DNA from: Neobacillus sp. PS3-34
GTDB lineage: Bacteria; Bacillota; Bacilli; Bacillales; Cytobacillaceae
Direction: 5' to 3'
Assembly (NCBI RefSeq): GCF_030915465.1
Contig: NZ_CP133267.1
Span: 1,587,001 to 1,651,000 of the forward strand
Length of the DNA stretch: 64,000 nt
Part shown: positions 48,433 to 57,260 of the stretch, in pieces
Layout of the letters: each line of letters opens with the position of its first letter
Position numbering within the stretch: position 1 is the first letter of the stretch
The notes under the pieces: model-generated
What the model was told of the DNA's origin: nothing
Databases searched by the model: none
Seen by the model: the letters and a program-made list of their open reading frames with translations, nothing else
Position numbers and translations under genes: made by a program

Positions 48433-49149
48433 ATGGATTATTTATTTATAGTTATTTATATTTTTATCGTTCTGGCCGTCATTGAACTCAATGTTATTTT
48501 TTTTACCCTTACAGGGCTCGAAAAGCATATTTCAAGATTCCAGGTTATTTCGATGCTTACCGGTACTGGTTTTACTACCGGAGAATCCGAATTGATCATT
48601 TCACATCCTGTCAGAAGAAAGTTAAGTGCATTTTTGATTCTTTTCGGTGCGTTTTCATTGGCCGTCATTATATCATCGATCAGTAATATATTGGCCAAAA
48701 ACTTTTTCACACTGGAAATTGCCTACGGTGCGGCTTTCCTTATTATCCTTTTAGCCGTATTAAAAATTCCTGGGCTGCAAAATAAACTTTCCAAAAAGTT
48801 TAAAGGAGAAATGAAAAAGAAGTATGAGCTCGAGGATTTGCCCATTCGCGATGTTTTTTTAACGAATGAAGACAACTATTTTGTAGAGGTTCCAATACAC
48901 GAATCCTCCCCTAGTATTGGTCTTACCTTAAGGGGAATAATTAATGAAGAAGATGACATTAATGTCCTGTTTATTAAGCGTGGCAGTGTTGTAATCCGTA
49001 CCGAAAGACTGGATACCGAACTCCAGGCTGGTGATAAGGTGCTGCTGTATGGAGACAAAAGCGTACTAAGGGATAAATTCAATGAAGAAATTACGGCCCA
49101 TGAAGAAAAAATAATAAAGGGTAAACAAGCCGAGGTAGATCATTTATAA
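48433..49149 (+). CDS. Membrane protein with C-terminal TrkA_C (RCK_C) domain
   Basis: A 238-residue protein. Three N-terminal hydrophobic helices include ISMLTGTGFTTGESELII, which resembles the pore-loop region of TrkH/KtrB potassium transporters (TGxGFTTG) but occurs only once. Residues about 150-225 form a TrkA_C domain (FVEVPIHESSPSIGLTLRGII, INVLFIKRGSVVIRTERLDTELQAGDKVLLYG). NCBI-style naming would be TrkA C-terminal domain protein. Ion-related regulation is probable; transport is unproven. GGAGG precedes the ATG. Confidence 0.8.
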   Translation: MDYLFIVIYIFIVLAVIELNVIFFTLTGLEKHISRFQVISMLTGTGFTTGESELIISHPVRRKLSAFLILFGAFSLAVIISSISNILAKNFFTLEIAYGAAFLIILLAVLKIPGLQNKLSKKFKGEMKKKYELEDLPIRDVFLTNEDNYFVEVPIHESSPSIGLTLRGIINEEDDINVLFIKRGSVVIRTERLDTELQAGDKVLLYGDKSVLRDKFNEEITAHEEKIIKGKQAEVDHL

Positions 49150-49156
49150 CCATGAC

Positions 49157-49184
49157 GTTCCCAGTCCAGCCGGGAACTTTTTTT
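49157..49184 (+). terminator. Terminator after the TrkA_C gene
   Basis: The stem GTTCCC / GGGAAC is followed by T7. Confidence 0.8.
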
Positions 49185-49323
49185 ATGTAATAAATATTTT
49201 TTGTTGAAAAATAAATTTTCATTTCGTAACCTTTGTTACTTCTGTAATAATTTGTGCTCCACTTAGAGGCTACTCAAGGGAAGTTTTGGTGAAAACAGAG
49301 GTCTCGAATTCAAATTAGTAGCT

Positions 49324-50363
49324 AATTCGGACAGGTTTGATTAAATTAAGGGCAGTCGAGTCTGAATCAGGGGTCTATTTGTACCGGTTTGATGGCAAAA
49401 AGGGCAGTCGAGTCCGAATCAGGGGTCTATTCGGACAGGTTTGATGGCAAAAAGGGCATTCTAGTCCGAATCAGACGTCTATTCGGACAGGTTTGATGGC
49501 AAAAAGGGCAGTCTAGTCCGAATCAGACGTCTATTCAGACAGGTTTGATCAAATTAAGGCCAGTCGGGTCCGAATCAGACGTCTATTCAGACAGGTTTAA
49601 TCAAATTAAGGGGATTCGAGTCCGAATCAGAGATCTATTCGGACAGGTTTAATCAAATTAAGGCCAGTCGAGTCCGAATCAGGGGTCTATTCGGACAGGT
49701 TTGATGGCAAAAAGGGCAGTCGAGTCCGAATCAGACGTCTATTCAGACAGGTTTGATCAAATTAAGGCCAGTCGAGTCCGAATCAGACGTCTATTCAGAC
49801 AGGTTTAATCAAATTAAGGGGATTCGAGTCCGAATCAGAGATCTATTCGGACAGGTTTAATCAAATTAAGGCCAGTCGAGTCCGAATCAGGGGTCTATTC
49901 GGACAGGTTTGATGGCAAAAAGGGCAGTCGAGTCCGAATCAGGGGTCTATTCGGACAGGTTTGATTAAATTAAGGGCATTCGAGTCCGAATCAGAGGTCT
50001 ATTCAGACAGGTTTGATCAAATTAAGGCCAGTCGAGTCCGAATCAGAGGTCTATTCGGACAGGTTTGATTAAATTAAGGGCAGTCGAGTCTGAATCAGGG
50101 GTCTATTCGGACAGGTTTGATGGCAAAAAGGGCAGTCGAGTCCGAATCAGGGGTCTATTCGGACAGGTTTGATTAAATTAAGGGCAGTCGAGTCCGAATC
50201 AGAGGTCTATTCGGACAGGTTTGATTAAATTAAGGGCAGTCGAGTCCGAATCAGAGGTCTATTCAGACAGGTTTAATCAAATTAAGGGGATTCGAGTCCG
50301 AATCAGAGATCTATTCGGGATGGTTTAATCAAATTAAGGCCAGTCGAGTCCGAATCAGAGAAT
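49324..50363. repeat. 52-bp minisatellite, about 20 copies
   Basis: The decamer TCCGAATCAG (twice TCTGAATCAG) starts at 49361 and then exactly every 52 bases, 20 times, to 50349, with no insertion or deletion. Each unit has an interrupted inverted repeat, GTCCGAAT ... ATTCGGAC with a 9-base spacer, and one of two alternative linkers: T(T/C)AAATTA or GGCAAAAA types. The left end decays at 49260-49324 and the right end stops sharply at 50363. It lies between convergent genes, the TrkA_C gene and liaR. Not coding: the period is not a multiple of three and stops occur in all frames. Confidence 0.95.
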
Positions 50364-50433
50364 TTCGGTACAAACTCTAAATATTAGAATTTGTGCAGAA
50401 AAAAGCATTCTTTGCGAAAACAGCCAAAATAAA

Positions 50434-50461
50434 AGAGCTAATGTAATTATCATTAAGCTCT
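50434..50461 (-). terminator. Terminator of the lia operon
   Basis: On the minus strand a 10-11 base stem around AGAGCTTAATG / CATTAGCTCT is followed by TTTATTTT, 55 bases below liaR. Confidence 0.75.
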
Positions 50462-50515
50462 CTACAATAGTTTTTAGTTTTAATTAGCTCCGCTACTTGC
50501 TTTTTTTCACATATG

Positions 50516-51148
50516 CTACTCAACCATTGAGTGTTTGAATGCATAAATAACCGCCTGGGTCCTGTCCTGTACCTGCAGTTTGCTGAGAATATTGCTGACA
50601 TGGGTTTTAACTGTTTTTAACGCTATAAATAAAACGTCAGCAATTTCCTGGTTTGTCTTGCCTTCTGCCATCAGCAGCAGGATTTCAAGCTCCCGCCCTG
50701 TCAGCTCTTCGTGGGGCAGATGCTGGTTCTTCTGGCGCATTTTCAGCATCATTTTACCAGTTACCTCCGGTTCAAGCACAGATTGCCCATGGTAGGTTGA
50801 GCGTACCGCCTCGGCAATTTCACTTGCTTTGGAGGTTTTTAGCATATAGCTGGTCGCACCTGCCTCAAGTGCCGGATAGACTTTTTCATCATCAAGAAAG
50901 CTCGTTACAATGATGACCTTCGCCTCAGGCCACTGCTCTACAATCTGCTTTGTCGCTTCGATGCCATCCATTTCCTTCATCACCAGATCCATTAAAATGA
51001 TATCCGGACGAAGTTCAAGAGCTAATTCCACTCCCATCTTTCCATTATCTGCTTCCCCGACTACTTCAATATCAGGCTGTGCCGATAAATAAGCGGAAAC
51101 ACCGATTCGCACCATTTCATGGTCATCCACAAATACTACTCTAATCAT
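50516..51148 (-). CDS. liaR: Response regulator LiaR
   Basis: A 210-residue NarL/LuxR-type regulator: receiver ([17 protein letters not shown], phosphoacceptor in [13 protein letters not shown], Lys in SYMLKTSK) and HTH ([41 protein letters not shown]). It overlaps liaS by eight bases. LiaR answers cell-wall antibiotic stress sensed by LiaFS and activates liaI-liaH in Bacillus; the first gene of this operon is its expected target. Confidence 0.93.
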   Translation of the reverse strand: MIRVVFVDDHEMVRIGVSAYLSAQPDIEVVGEADNGKMGVELALELRPDIILMDLVMKEMDGIEATKQIVEQWPEAKVIIVTSFLDDEKVYPALEAGATSYMLKTSKASEIAEAVRSTYHGQSVLEPEVTGKMMLKMRQKNQHLPHEELTGRELEILLLMAEGKTNQEIADVLFIALKTVKTHVSNILSKLQVQDRTQAVIYAFKHSMVE

Positions 51149-52183
51149 TCGCACCATCCCCATTTACCATTGACGGAACCTTCACTTCAAGGCGCGTGCC
51201 CTTATTTTTTACGCTGACAACCTTTAATGTTCCGCCTACTTCTACTGCCCGTTCATGCATATTCTGCATCCCGTATGAGCCTGCTTTTTCTTCCTCTTGA
51301 AAACCTATCCCGTCATCGACGATTCTCATAATGATAAGGTCTTCACGTTTAATTAATAGGACCTCAAGACTGGTTGCCTTCGAGTGCCTGAGCGTGTTGG
51401 AAACTGACTCTTGAAGAATGCGAAAAAGATGGTCTTCCACCCCTTTATCGAGCGGGAACGGTTCCACCTTCCAATGAATATCCATTGTTACCTTCTGAGA
51501 TAATTCGATTAACAGCTCTTCAATTCCTTCCTGAAGCGTTTTCCCTTTTAAAGCGACAGGCCTGAGGTGAAGAAGCAATGCTCTCATTTCAAGCTGGGAT
51601 TGATGAATCATTTCTTCAACCATTTTTAGCTGCTTTGCTTCTCGGTCGGTTCTTTCAGTTTGGACTTCATTAATTGCTGACATCATCATTGAAGCAGCAA
51701 AAAGCTGCTGGCTGACAGAGTCATGGAGCTCCCTTGCCAGTCGGTTGCGCTCACGGGATACAATCTCCTGAATACGGCTTTCGACATCCTCGACCTTTTC
51801 TGTGGCAAGGCGCTGGGAAAGCATGACCTGTTCGGCTATTTGTTTTCCGATTTTCTCAATTCTAAGCGTTATGGGTTGAAAATCTGTATTCACCGGCATT
51901 TCTTTTAACTCGGCGTGCCTGCCTCTTCTAGCTGGAAAAGAGACTGATCCAGTAAATGAAGCTGTTTCTTCCAATATAAACCTGAGACTGCACCAAAAAG
52001 GATGCCAATCGAAACACTGATAACAGGGATGAAAATGACAAACGGGATATCCATAAGATGCCGGTTCCATAAATCAGACCATCTCTCTAATGGAAACACT
52101 ATTATATAGGCGGCCGAGAAAACAAGGGCAAGCAAAAACGCAAAACTTGCAGCCCAAACGATTTGACGCTGCAAAATACTCAT
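51141..52183 (-). CDS. liaS: Sensor histidine kinase LiaS, frameshifted
   Basis: About 347 residues. Two membrane helices ([19 protein letters not shown] and [20 protein letters not shown]), a HAMP-like linker, HisKA_3 with the phosphorylated His in [22 protein letters not shown], and HATPase ([34 protein letters not shown]). One base is missing near 51920 (QLEEAG, then RHAELKEMP). Start overlaps the liaF stop by four bases. Confidence 0.92.
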
Positions 52184-52914
52184 ATACGGCTCACCTCTAA
52201 ACTGCCAACAGCAAGTGAGGTAAAGATTTTAATTTTTTGTACAGCTTGTTCATAACCAGGAGTTTGCACATGAAGAACCTGATTAACCATTCTGCTATCC
52301 TGTATTCCAAAAATAGTCGTTGAGCCTGCTATTACAGAATGATGAATGCTTAATTCTATTTCATATGGTACGAGCACCCGGATATTGCCTATAAAATTAC
52401 GGATAAAAACAACTGTTTCTCCCTTAGGAAGCACCGTATAGCTGAAATCAATCACAGTATCGCCAATACCAGCTTGAATATTAATATCATTCCACTCAAA
52501 AGAGTGTTCTGGTGTCTTTTGTTTGCCAAACAGGATATTTTCAAAAAGCGGTTTGGTTCTAATGATCGCTTCATTTGTTTTCTCATGATTGGGTTCTTGG
52601 ATGATAGGATCTATTTTTTTAGGATTCTTCTTCGACTGTCCAAACTGAATAACAAAATGTATAAGAATGGCTACTAATAAGAATCTAAAGGTCACTAGTT
52701 TAAAAATACTGGAGCAGGCAAGGATGATTCCTCCCCAAAAAAGGAATTTTCCCTTTTTTTTCGAAGCCCTTTTCCGCCCAATATAAATCATTAAACCTGA
52801 AAAAAACAGGGAAAAGATAAGCCCTTTGTTATAAAAGGTTACATCGAGAATTAATATAATGCTGCCAATTAATACAACCCAACTGGGGTAATCATCTTTA
52901 AGTCTACTAAACAT
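52180..52914 (-). CDS. liaF: LiaF, negative regulator of the Lia system
   Basis: A 244-residue membrane protein: hydrophobic helices in the first 100 residues (WVVLIGSIILILDVTFY, LFFSGLMIYIG, FLFWGGIILACSSIFKLV, FLLVAILIHFVIQFG) and a C-terminal cell-wall-active domain (AGIGDTVIDFSYTVLPKGETVVFI, GNIRVLVPYEIELSIHHSVIAG). The start follows GGGGGGAGG; the upstream ATG overlaps that site. LiaF keeps LiaS inactive without envelope stress. No liaG is present. Confidence 0.92.
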   Translation of the reverse strand: MFSRLKDDYPSWVVLIGSIILILDVTFYNKGLIFSLFFSGLMIYIGRKRASKKKGKFLFWGGIILACSSIFKLVTFRFLLVAILIHFVIQFGQSKKNPKKIDPIIQEPNHEKTNEAIIRTKPLFENILFGKQKTPEHSFEWNDINIQAGIGDTVIDFSYTVLPKGETVVFIRNFIGNIRVLVPYEIELSIHHSVIAGSTTIFGIQDSRMVNQVLHVQTPGYEQAVQKIKIFTSLAVGSLEVSRI

Positions 52915-53001
52915 CCGCTTTCCTCCCCCCATTGGCCGATTTTCTAAAAAGACGTGTGAACCACGCCTTTTTAGAATACCATGTTTTTCCTATAAAATGG
53001 A

Positions 53002-53637
53002 CTAGCTTTCTTCAACTTTCATTTCTTTTTCAAGCTGGGCGATACGAGCATCGATGGTATTGCGATAATAGGAGCTATTGACCTGATGTTCTAGCCTGTC
53101 AATAAAGCTTTCTGCTTCCTGGAAGCCAGAAAATGCTTTTTTTGAGAACGTATTTTCTTCAAGAACTTTGTTAATACGATTATGGGCACGTGTGATATTT
53201 TCTCGACCCATTAGTTCCATCCGGCGGATATTCATATCCTTTAGCTTATGCTTCATTTCCCCGTATTTCCTTTCCAATTCCTCCAGCTGCTGCTTTGCCT
53301 GTTGAAGTACATGGCTAAGACGCTGGGCACGTTCCGCATATTGGCTATGTTCTTGGGATGCAAAATCATACAGGGTTGTTTCTCCAGCTTTGGAGGCAAT
53401 GTCCGCCTGGTGTTTCCGCTTTTCAGCAAGCTCAACGGCATGGTCATACTCACGTGTGAACTCCTCTTTTAATGCATTTTGGCGTTCCAACAACTTTCGT
53501 ACCTTTTCCGTTTCCTGCTCACACTGGCGCAGATATTGGTTCAGCATCATGATAGGGTTTTGCTTTTCCTTTTGATCCAGTGCTTCATGTAAATCGGCGT
53601 AAACAGCATTTTTAATTTTTGTTAATAAGTTTGACAT
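53002..53637 (-). CDS. liaH: Phage-shock protein A homologue LiaH
   Basis: A 211-residue PspA/IM30 protein, almost entirely coiled coil (LLTKIKNAVYADLHEALDQKE at the start, long heptad region from residue 30 to 170). It forms large oligomers that protect the membrane when LiaR is active. AAAGGAG precedes the ATG. It lies 40 bases after liaI and 88 before liaF. Confidence 0.93.
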   Translation of the reverse strand: MSNLLTKIKNAVYADLHEALDQKEKQNPIMMLNQYLRQCEQETEKVRKLLERQNALKEEFTREYDHAVELAEKRKHQADIASKAGETTLYDFASQEHSQYAERAQRLSHVLQQAKQQLEELERKYGEMKHKLKDMNIRRMELMGRENITRAHNRINKVLEENTFSKKAFSGFQEAESFIDRLEHQVNSSYYRNTIDARIAQLEKEMKVEES

Positions 53638-53677
53638 GGGTATCTCTCCTTTAGAAATAATAGTTTTTGGTTAGTAA

Positions 53678-54023
53678 TTAATAATGTTTCAGGTCGTTCC
53701 ATTGCTTTTCAAAATTCATAAAGGGATCATTTTCTTCTTTAACGCTTTCTGTCTTGTTATTCCATTTTTTATAAACTAGATAGAGAACATATGCCGCAAT
53801 AGCTCCAATGATAGCTGGAGCATTGTGAAGGGGAGGCCATCAGGACGATAAATCCAAGGATTCCTAAACCGACTTTCCCCCTCTTCGTTTCTGCCTTTAA
53901 AAATTGCTTCAGGATGAAGTACAGAATCACCAGGCTGACAGCCAAGCCTACCATGGGGCCGATTGTTGATATTAACACTAACGCTGCGATCCCTCCTGCG
54001 ATAAGTAAACCAAATTTTTTCAT
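53678..54023 (-). CDS. liaI: LiaI-like membrane anchor for LiaH, frameshifted
   Basis: About 114 residues: a short hydrophobic protein (MKKFGLLIAGGIAALVLISTI, VGLAVSLVILYFILKQFL, and APAIIGAIAAYVLYLVYKKW) with a charged C-terminal tail (DPFMNFEKQWNDLKHY). The frame shifts near 53833 and continues to the stop at 53678. AAGGAGG precedes the ATG at 54023. LiaI recruits LiaH to the membrane. First gene of the lia operon. Confidence 0.82.
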
Positions 54024-54121
54024 TTTGTTTCCTCCTTCCTTTCTTGATTTCATCTTACCTTTATTCCAAATATCTCATAACGAACTCCAGCCAGATTTTT
54101 AAATAAGACCTGAGACGTAGA

Positions 54122-54150
54122 AAGGGTCAGCCCTAAAGGACTGACCCTCT
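54122..54150 (-). terminator. Terminator after the LysM-CAP gene
   Basis: The stem GGGTCAG(CC) / (GG)CTGACCC lies just below the stop; A3 on the plus side of the stem gives a short U tail. Confidence 0.75.
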
Positions 54151-54156
54151 TCCATC

Positions 54157-54780
54157 TTATTTAGAAATAAACATTTGTGACCAATAATACCGTTGCGCCC
54201 CACCCTTTGAATATCCAACCCCAATGCGTGTGTAATTGCGGCTCAGGATGTTTGCCCTATGTCCTGGGCTGTTCATCCATGCCTGTACAACCATTTGAGG
54301 GGTTGCCTGTCCTGCAGCGATGTTTTCTCCAGCGGATCTGTAGGCAATCCCAAAGTTTTTCATCATCGTAAAAGGATCGCCGTATGTTGGGCTAGTGTGA
54401 GAGAAATAGTTTTTGTCTCTCATATCATTTGCCTTATAGCGTGCAACCCTGGACAATTCCCAGTCAGCCGTAAGTGCTGGCAGTCCATTTTTTGTCCGTT
54501 CTTGATTGGTCAGCTGGATGACCTGTTGTTCAATGCTTTTAGTTGCATCATAGCTGGGAATGTTCACTTTCTCTCCGGGATAGATCAAGTTTGGATTCTT
54601 AACTTGCGGGTTGGCTTGAATGATTTCCGAAATGCCAACCTGGAAGCGGACAGCAATTTTCCAAAGAGAATCCCCAGGCTGTACAGTATACAACTGCTGC
54701 GCGAATGATACGCCAGGCAAGCAAAACAATGAGAGTAAAAATAAGAAACTAAACAAACTGAACAAATATGATTTTTTCAT
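54157..54780 (-). CDS. Secreted LysM and CAP-domain protein
   Basis: A 207-residue secreted protein with a signal peptide (YLFSLFSFLFLLSLFCLPGVSFA), one LysM domain (LYTVQPGDSLWKIAVRFQVG ... NPNLIYPGEKVNIPS, residues 30-76) and a CAP/SCP domain (VIQLTNQERTKNGLPALTADWELSRVARYKANDM, HTSPTYGDPFTMM, AGENIAAG, AWMNSPGHRANILSRNYTRIGVG). The CAP His-Glu residues are present. It resembles B. subtilis YkwD and SafA-linked spore proteins. CAP activity in bacteria is unclear. GGAGGAGG precedes the ATG. Confidence 0.9.
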   Translation of the reverse strand: MKKSYLFSLFSFLFLLSLFCLPGVSFAQQLYTVQPGDSLWKIAVRFQVGISEIIQANPQVKNPNLIYPGEKVNIPSYDATKSIEQQVIQLTNQERTKNGLPALTADWELSRVARYKANDMRDKNYFSHTSPTYGDPFTMMKNFGIAYRSAGENIAAGQATPQMVVQAWMNSPGHRANILSRNYTRIGVGYSKGGAQRYYWSQMFISK

Positions 54781-54986
54781 TTTTCCTCCTCCTCCGAATA
54801 TATATTTTTGATTTTCAGTCTAAAATATACAGGTTTCTGAATTATTTTTAAGAAAATAAAATTTACTTGCATTGTATTCAAGAAATATTCCAATTGAGGG
54901 TTAAGGAGTTTCCTTGGCGGGAAACTGAAAGGGAGGAAAAAATAAAATGGATTACGGATAACAAATGAGATTTTTGGAGGATTAAA

Positions 54987-55367
54987 ATGGAGCATGTTTC
55001 TTGGATGACCTACATTATGCTGATTTTAGCCAGCTATCGACTGACACATTTAATCGTTTTTGATAAAATTACCGAATTTATCAGAAGACCTTTTGTCAAA
55101 AAAGTGAAAGTGGAAACTGAAAATGGAACAAAGTCAAAAGAGGTACCTACCTCCATGTTTGGCTACCTTCTGAAATGCTATTGGTGCGCGGGAATCTGGA
55201 GTGCAATTTTTCTTGGTGGCGCCTATCTGCTGTTTCCCAAAATGGCATTCATTCTTATATTGATCTTATCCATTGCTGGCGGACAATCTATTATCGAAAC
55301 CTTTGTCGGGGTGAATATCAAGAAAGTAGAATATTATGCAAACAACACTAAAAACGAAAAAAAATAG
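54987..55367 (+). CDS. DUF1360 membrane protein
   Basis: A 126-residue protein: two or three hydrophobic helices (WMTYIMLILASYRLTHLIVFDKI, IWSAIFLGGAYLLFPKMAFILIL) and the DUF1360 motif FGYLLKCYWCAGIWSA with the conserved CxxC. B. subtilis members (YjcA, YngL) are sporulation-linked membrane proteins of unknown role. GGAGG precedes the ATG. Confidence 0.87.
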   Translation: MEHVSWMTYIMLILASYRLTHLIVFDKITEFIRRPFVKKVKVETENGTKSKEVPTSMFGYLLKCYWCAGIWSAIFLGGAYLLFPKMAFILILILSIAGGQSIIETFVGVNIKKVEYYANNTKNEKK

Positions 55368-55377
55368 CACATCCCTA

Positions 55378-55416
55378 AAAATAAGAAAGCACGCTCATGG
55401 CGTGCTTTCTTATTTT
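55378..55416. terminator. Bidirectional terminator between DUF1360 and the HEPN-CBS gene
   Basis: A 17-base perfect stem (AAATAAGAAAGCACGC and complement) with a short TCATG loop between convergent genes. Confidence 0.92.
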
Positions 55417-55427
55417 AGAGGAAAAAG

Positions 55428-56171
55428 TTAATTGTTCTCGGTCTTAATCAAATCCCAAGGGCTAATCAAGCCGATCGGCATTTCCTTTTCCGAGCCGTTT
55501 TCGGTAATAATGACTGCTTCCAGCTTGTCTCCCTTTTGAACACGTTCTTCAAATAAATCCTCCAACTCAAATATGTTCATCTTTTTAGAAACAAATTTGA
55601 CCGTGTTTGTGTTCTCACATGGCCTTATATCCTTCAATTTTTGTCCGCTTAAGTCGATAGTATTTCCTTTTAGTCGGGAGGTAAAATAACTTCTCATTCC
55701 ACCTTCTGTCAGCAAAAATGAAAATTGTCCATTATTATAAATAGGAAATTGAGTAAAAGAGTATTTCTGCATATCCTGTAAAACATCCTTAACTTCTTCA
55801 TCCGCTTCATATGTTTTTACCTTTGCAGAAGCAATCGAAGTGATGGAAGGCGGCGTGGACAAAAACACTGCAATTCTTTCAATTTGCTCGACGACCTCTG
55901 TATGGGGCTCTGCAATATAAAAATTCGCCTTGCTCCTTTCATGCACCAAAGCATTTCTGAGGCGTGCGTAGCTTTTTAAATCATCAAAATAATGCCGGAT
56001 CGAAGAGTGCTGATTCCTAGCCCTATGCAGAAGCTCCAAAAAATGGTCATTTTCAGCAAATTTGACAAGGTTTTTTAGTTTTTCATGAATTTGATTAAAA
56101 GCAACCTCAAACCTTTCTGACTTTTCTCTTTGGCGGTCGATATTTTTAGTCACGGGAATTTCCTGTACCAT
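55428..56171 (-). CDS. HEPN-like and CBS-domain protein
   Basis: A 247-residue protein. The N-terminal ~105 residues are helical and include LRNALVHERS at 71-80, an Rx4H motif characteristic of HEPN domains. Residues about 110-245 are a CBS pair (VKTYEADEEVKDVLQDMQKYSFTQFPIY, FELEDLFEERVQKGDKLEAVIITENG, MPIGLISPWDLIK). CBS pairs bind adenine nucleotides, so a nucleotide-responsive RNase or RNA-binding role is possible but unproven. The start at 56171 follows GAGGAGG. It lies 16 bases after the kinase gene. Confidence 0.7.
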   Translation of the reverse strand: MVQEIPVTKNIDRQREKSERFEVAFNQIHEKLKNLVKFAENDHFLELLHRARNQHSSIRHYFDDLKSYARLRNALVHERSKANFYIAEPHTEVVEQIERIAVFLSTPPSITSIASAKVKTYEADEEVKDVLQDMQKYSFTQFPIYNNGQFSFLLTEGGMRSYFTSRLKGNTIDLSGQKLKDIRPCENTNTVKFVSKKMNIFELEDLFEERVQKGDKLEAVIITENGSEKEMPIGLISPWDLIKTENN

Positions 56172-56187
56172 TCTTCTTTTTCCTCCT

Positions 56188-57096
56188 CTATGAGAGGGCA
56201 AGGGCCAAACTTTCCTGGGCACCTGCCACCAATTCATCATTTTTTTTATCAGCACCATAAAGCAATAAAAGCAATGAAGTATAAATGCCTTTAAATTGAG
56301 CCAGCTGCTGGGTTTCTTCATCAATCTGTCCATATACGTCAAAGAACTGATCCCTGCTATCTGATGGCAGGAAGCTGTAGACTATGGATAGATCAACAGC
56401 TGGATGGCCAATATGAGTATCTCCCCAGTCGATGACACCAGAGATTAACCCTTCAGCATCGATGACAACATTCCTAAAATGTAAATCTCCATGGACAAGC
56501 ATCTTAATCGGACTCACTTTGATGTCCTCTAATGAGTTTGCATACTCCATTATGGCATTCTGCTGTTCAGGCAGCAGATTTCCCTGGATAGCTTTTTCGA
56601 TATTTTCCTCCAGCCGGCATTTTCTTTTTTCTATGCTCAACCGGTAATATTCGTCAAAAGGTACTCCCAAACGATGGGCCTGATCAACTGGAAAGCTATG
56701 AAGGCTTTTTAAAAATTCAGCCAGTGCGCCTGCAGATTGCTTCCTATGTTCTATGGTTAAGACCCCTGGTGTGATTCCTTTTACAGACTTATACCCTGTA
56801 AATGTCCATGGATAGTTCGTTGTTGGCATCCCTAGAAAAACAGGCTCCGGAATCGGCATCTTTAACATCCGAACAAGCTGTGGCAAAAGCTTTCTCTCAG
56901 TTTCCAGTAGTTCTACTGCCACTTTTCTTCGCGGGAATCGGAAAACATATTGTTTATTTACCATAAAAACAGTGTTATCGAAACCTTCTCCTAAAATATT
57001 AATATTTAAAGGTGCAAGCTGAGGAAATTGCATTGAAATGATTCCTTCCGCTTCTTCTGGGGTTAAGCTGCGCTCGGCAGACCAAATTTCCGTCAT
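56188..57096 (-). CDS. Aminoglycoside/macrolide phosphotransferase family kinase
   Basis: A 302-residue APH-fold kinase: nucleotide loop NINILGEGFDNTVFMV, Lys-bearing strand FRFPRRKVAVELLE, catalytic loop MLVHGDLHFRNVVID, and metal-binding VIDWGDTHIGHPAVDLSIV. The sequence groups with mph-like and choline-kinase-like enzymes of soil Bacilli; the small-molecule substrate is unknown, and resistance should not be assumed. GGGAG precedes the ATG at 57096. Confidence 0.87.
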   Translation of the reverse strand: MTEIWSAERSLTPEEAEGIISMQFPQLAPLNINILGEGFDNTVFMVNKQYVFRFPRRKVAVELLETERKLLPQLVRMLKMPIPEPVFLGMPTTNYPWTFTGYKSVKGITPGVLTIEHRKQSAGALAEFLKSLHSFPVDQAHRLGVPFDEYYRLSIEKRKCRLEENIEKAIQGNLLPEQQNAIMEYANSLEDIKVSPIKMLVHGDLHFRNVVIDAEGLISGVIDWGDTHIGHPAVDLSIVYSFLPSDSRDQFFDVYGQIDEETQQLAQFKGIYTSLLLLLYGADKKNDELVAGAQESLALALS

Positions 57097-57260
57097 ATTA
57101 ACTCTCCCATTCAGTACAGGTTTATTTTTCCCTATTATAAAGCTTGCCAAAACTCCTTTACAAATATAGGCAATTGAATTTCAATCATTACTTATGATTC
57201 ATTTTTCCAAGGATGGGAATATTAACAAACATCGACCTACAAACTTGAGGAGGAACATTT

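Noticed and set aside
49324..50363. CRISPR array
   Set aside because: The whole 52-bp unit is repeated, so there are no unique spacers, and no cas genes are nearby.
54259..54708. 149-residue plus-strand ORF
   Set aside because: Antisense shadow of the LysM-CAP gene, which has a signal peptide, domains and a ribosome binding site.
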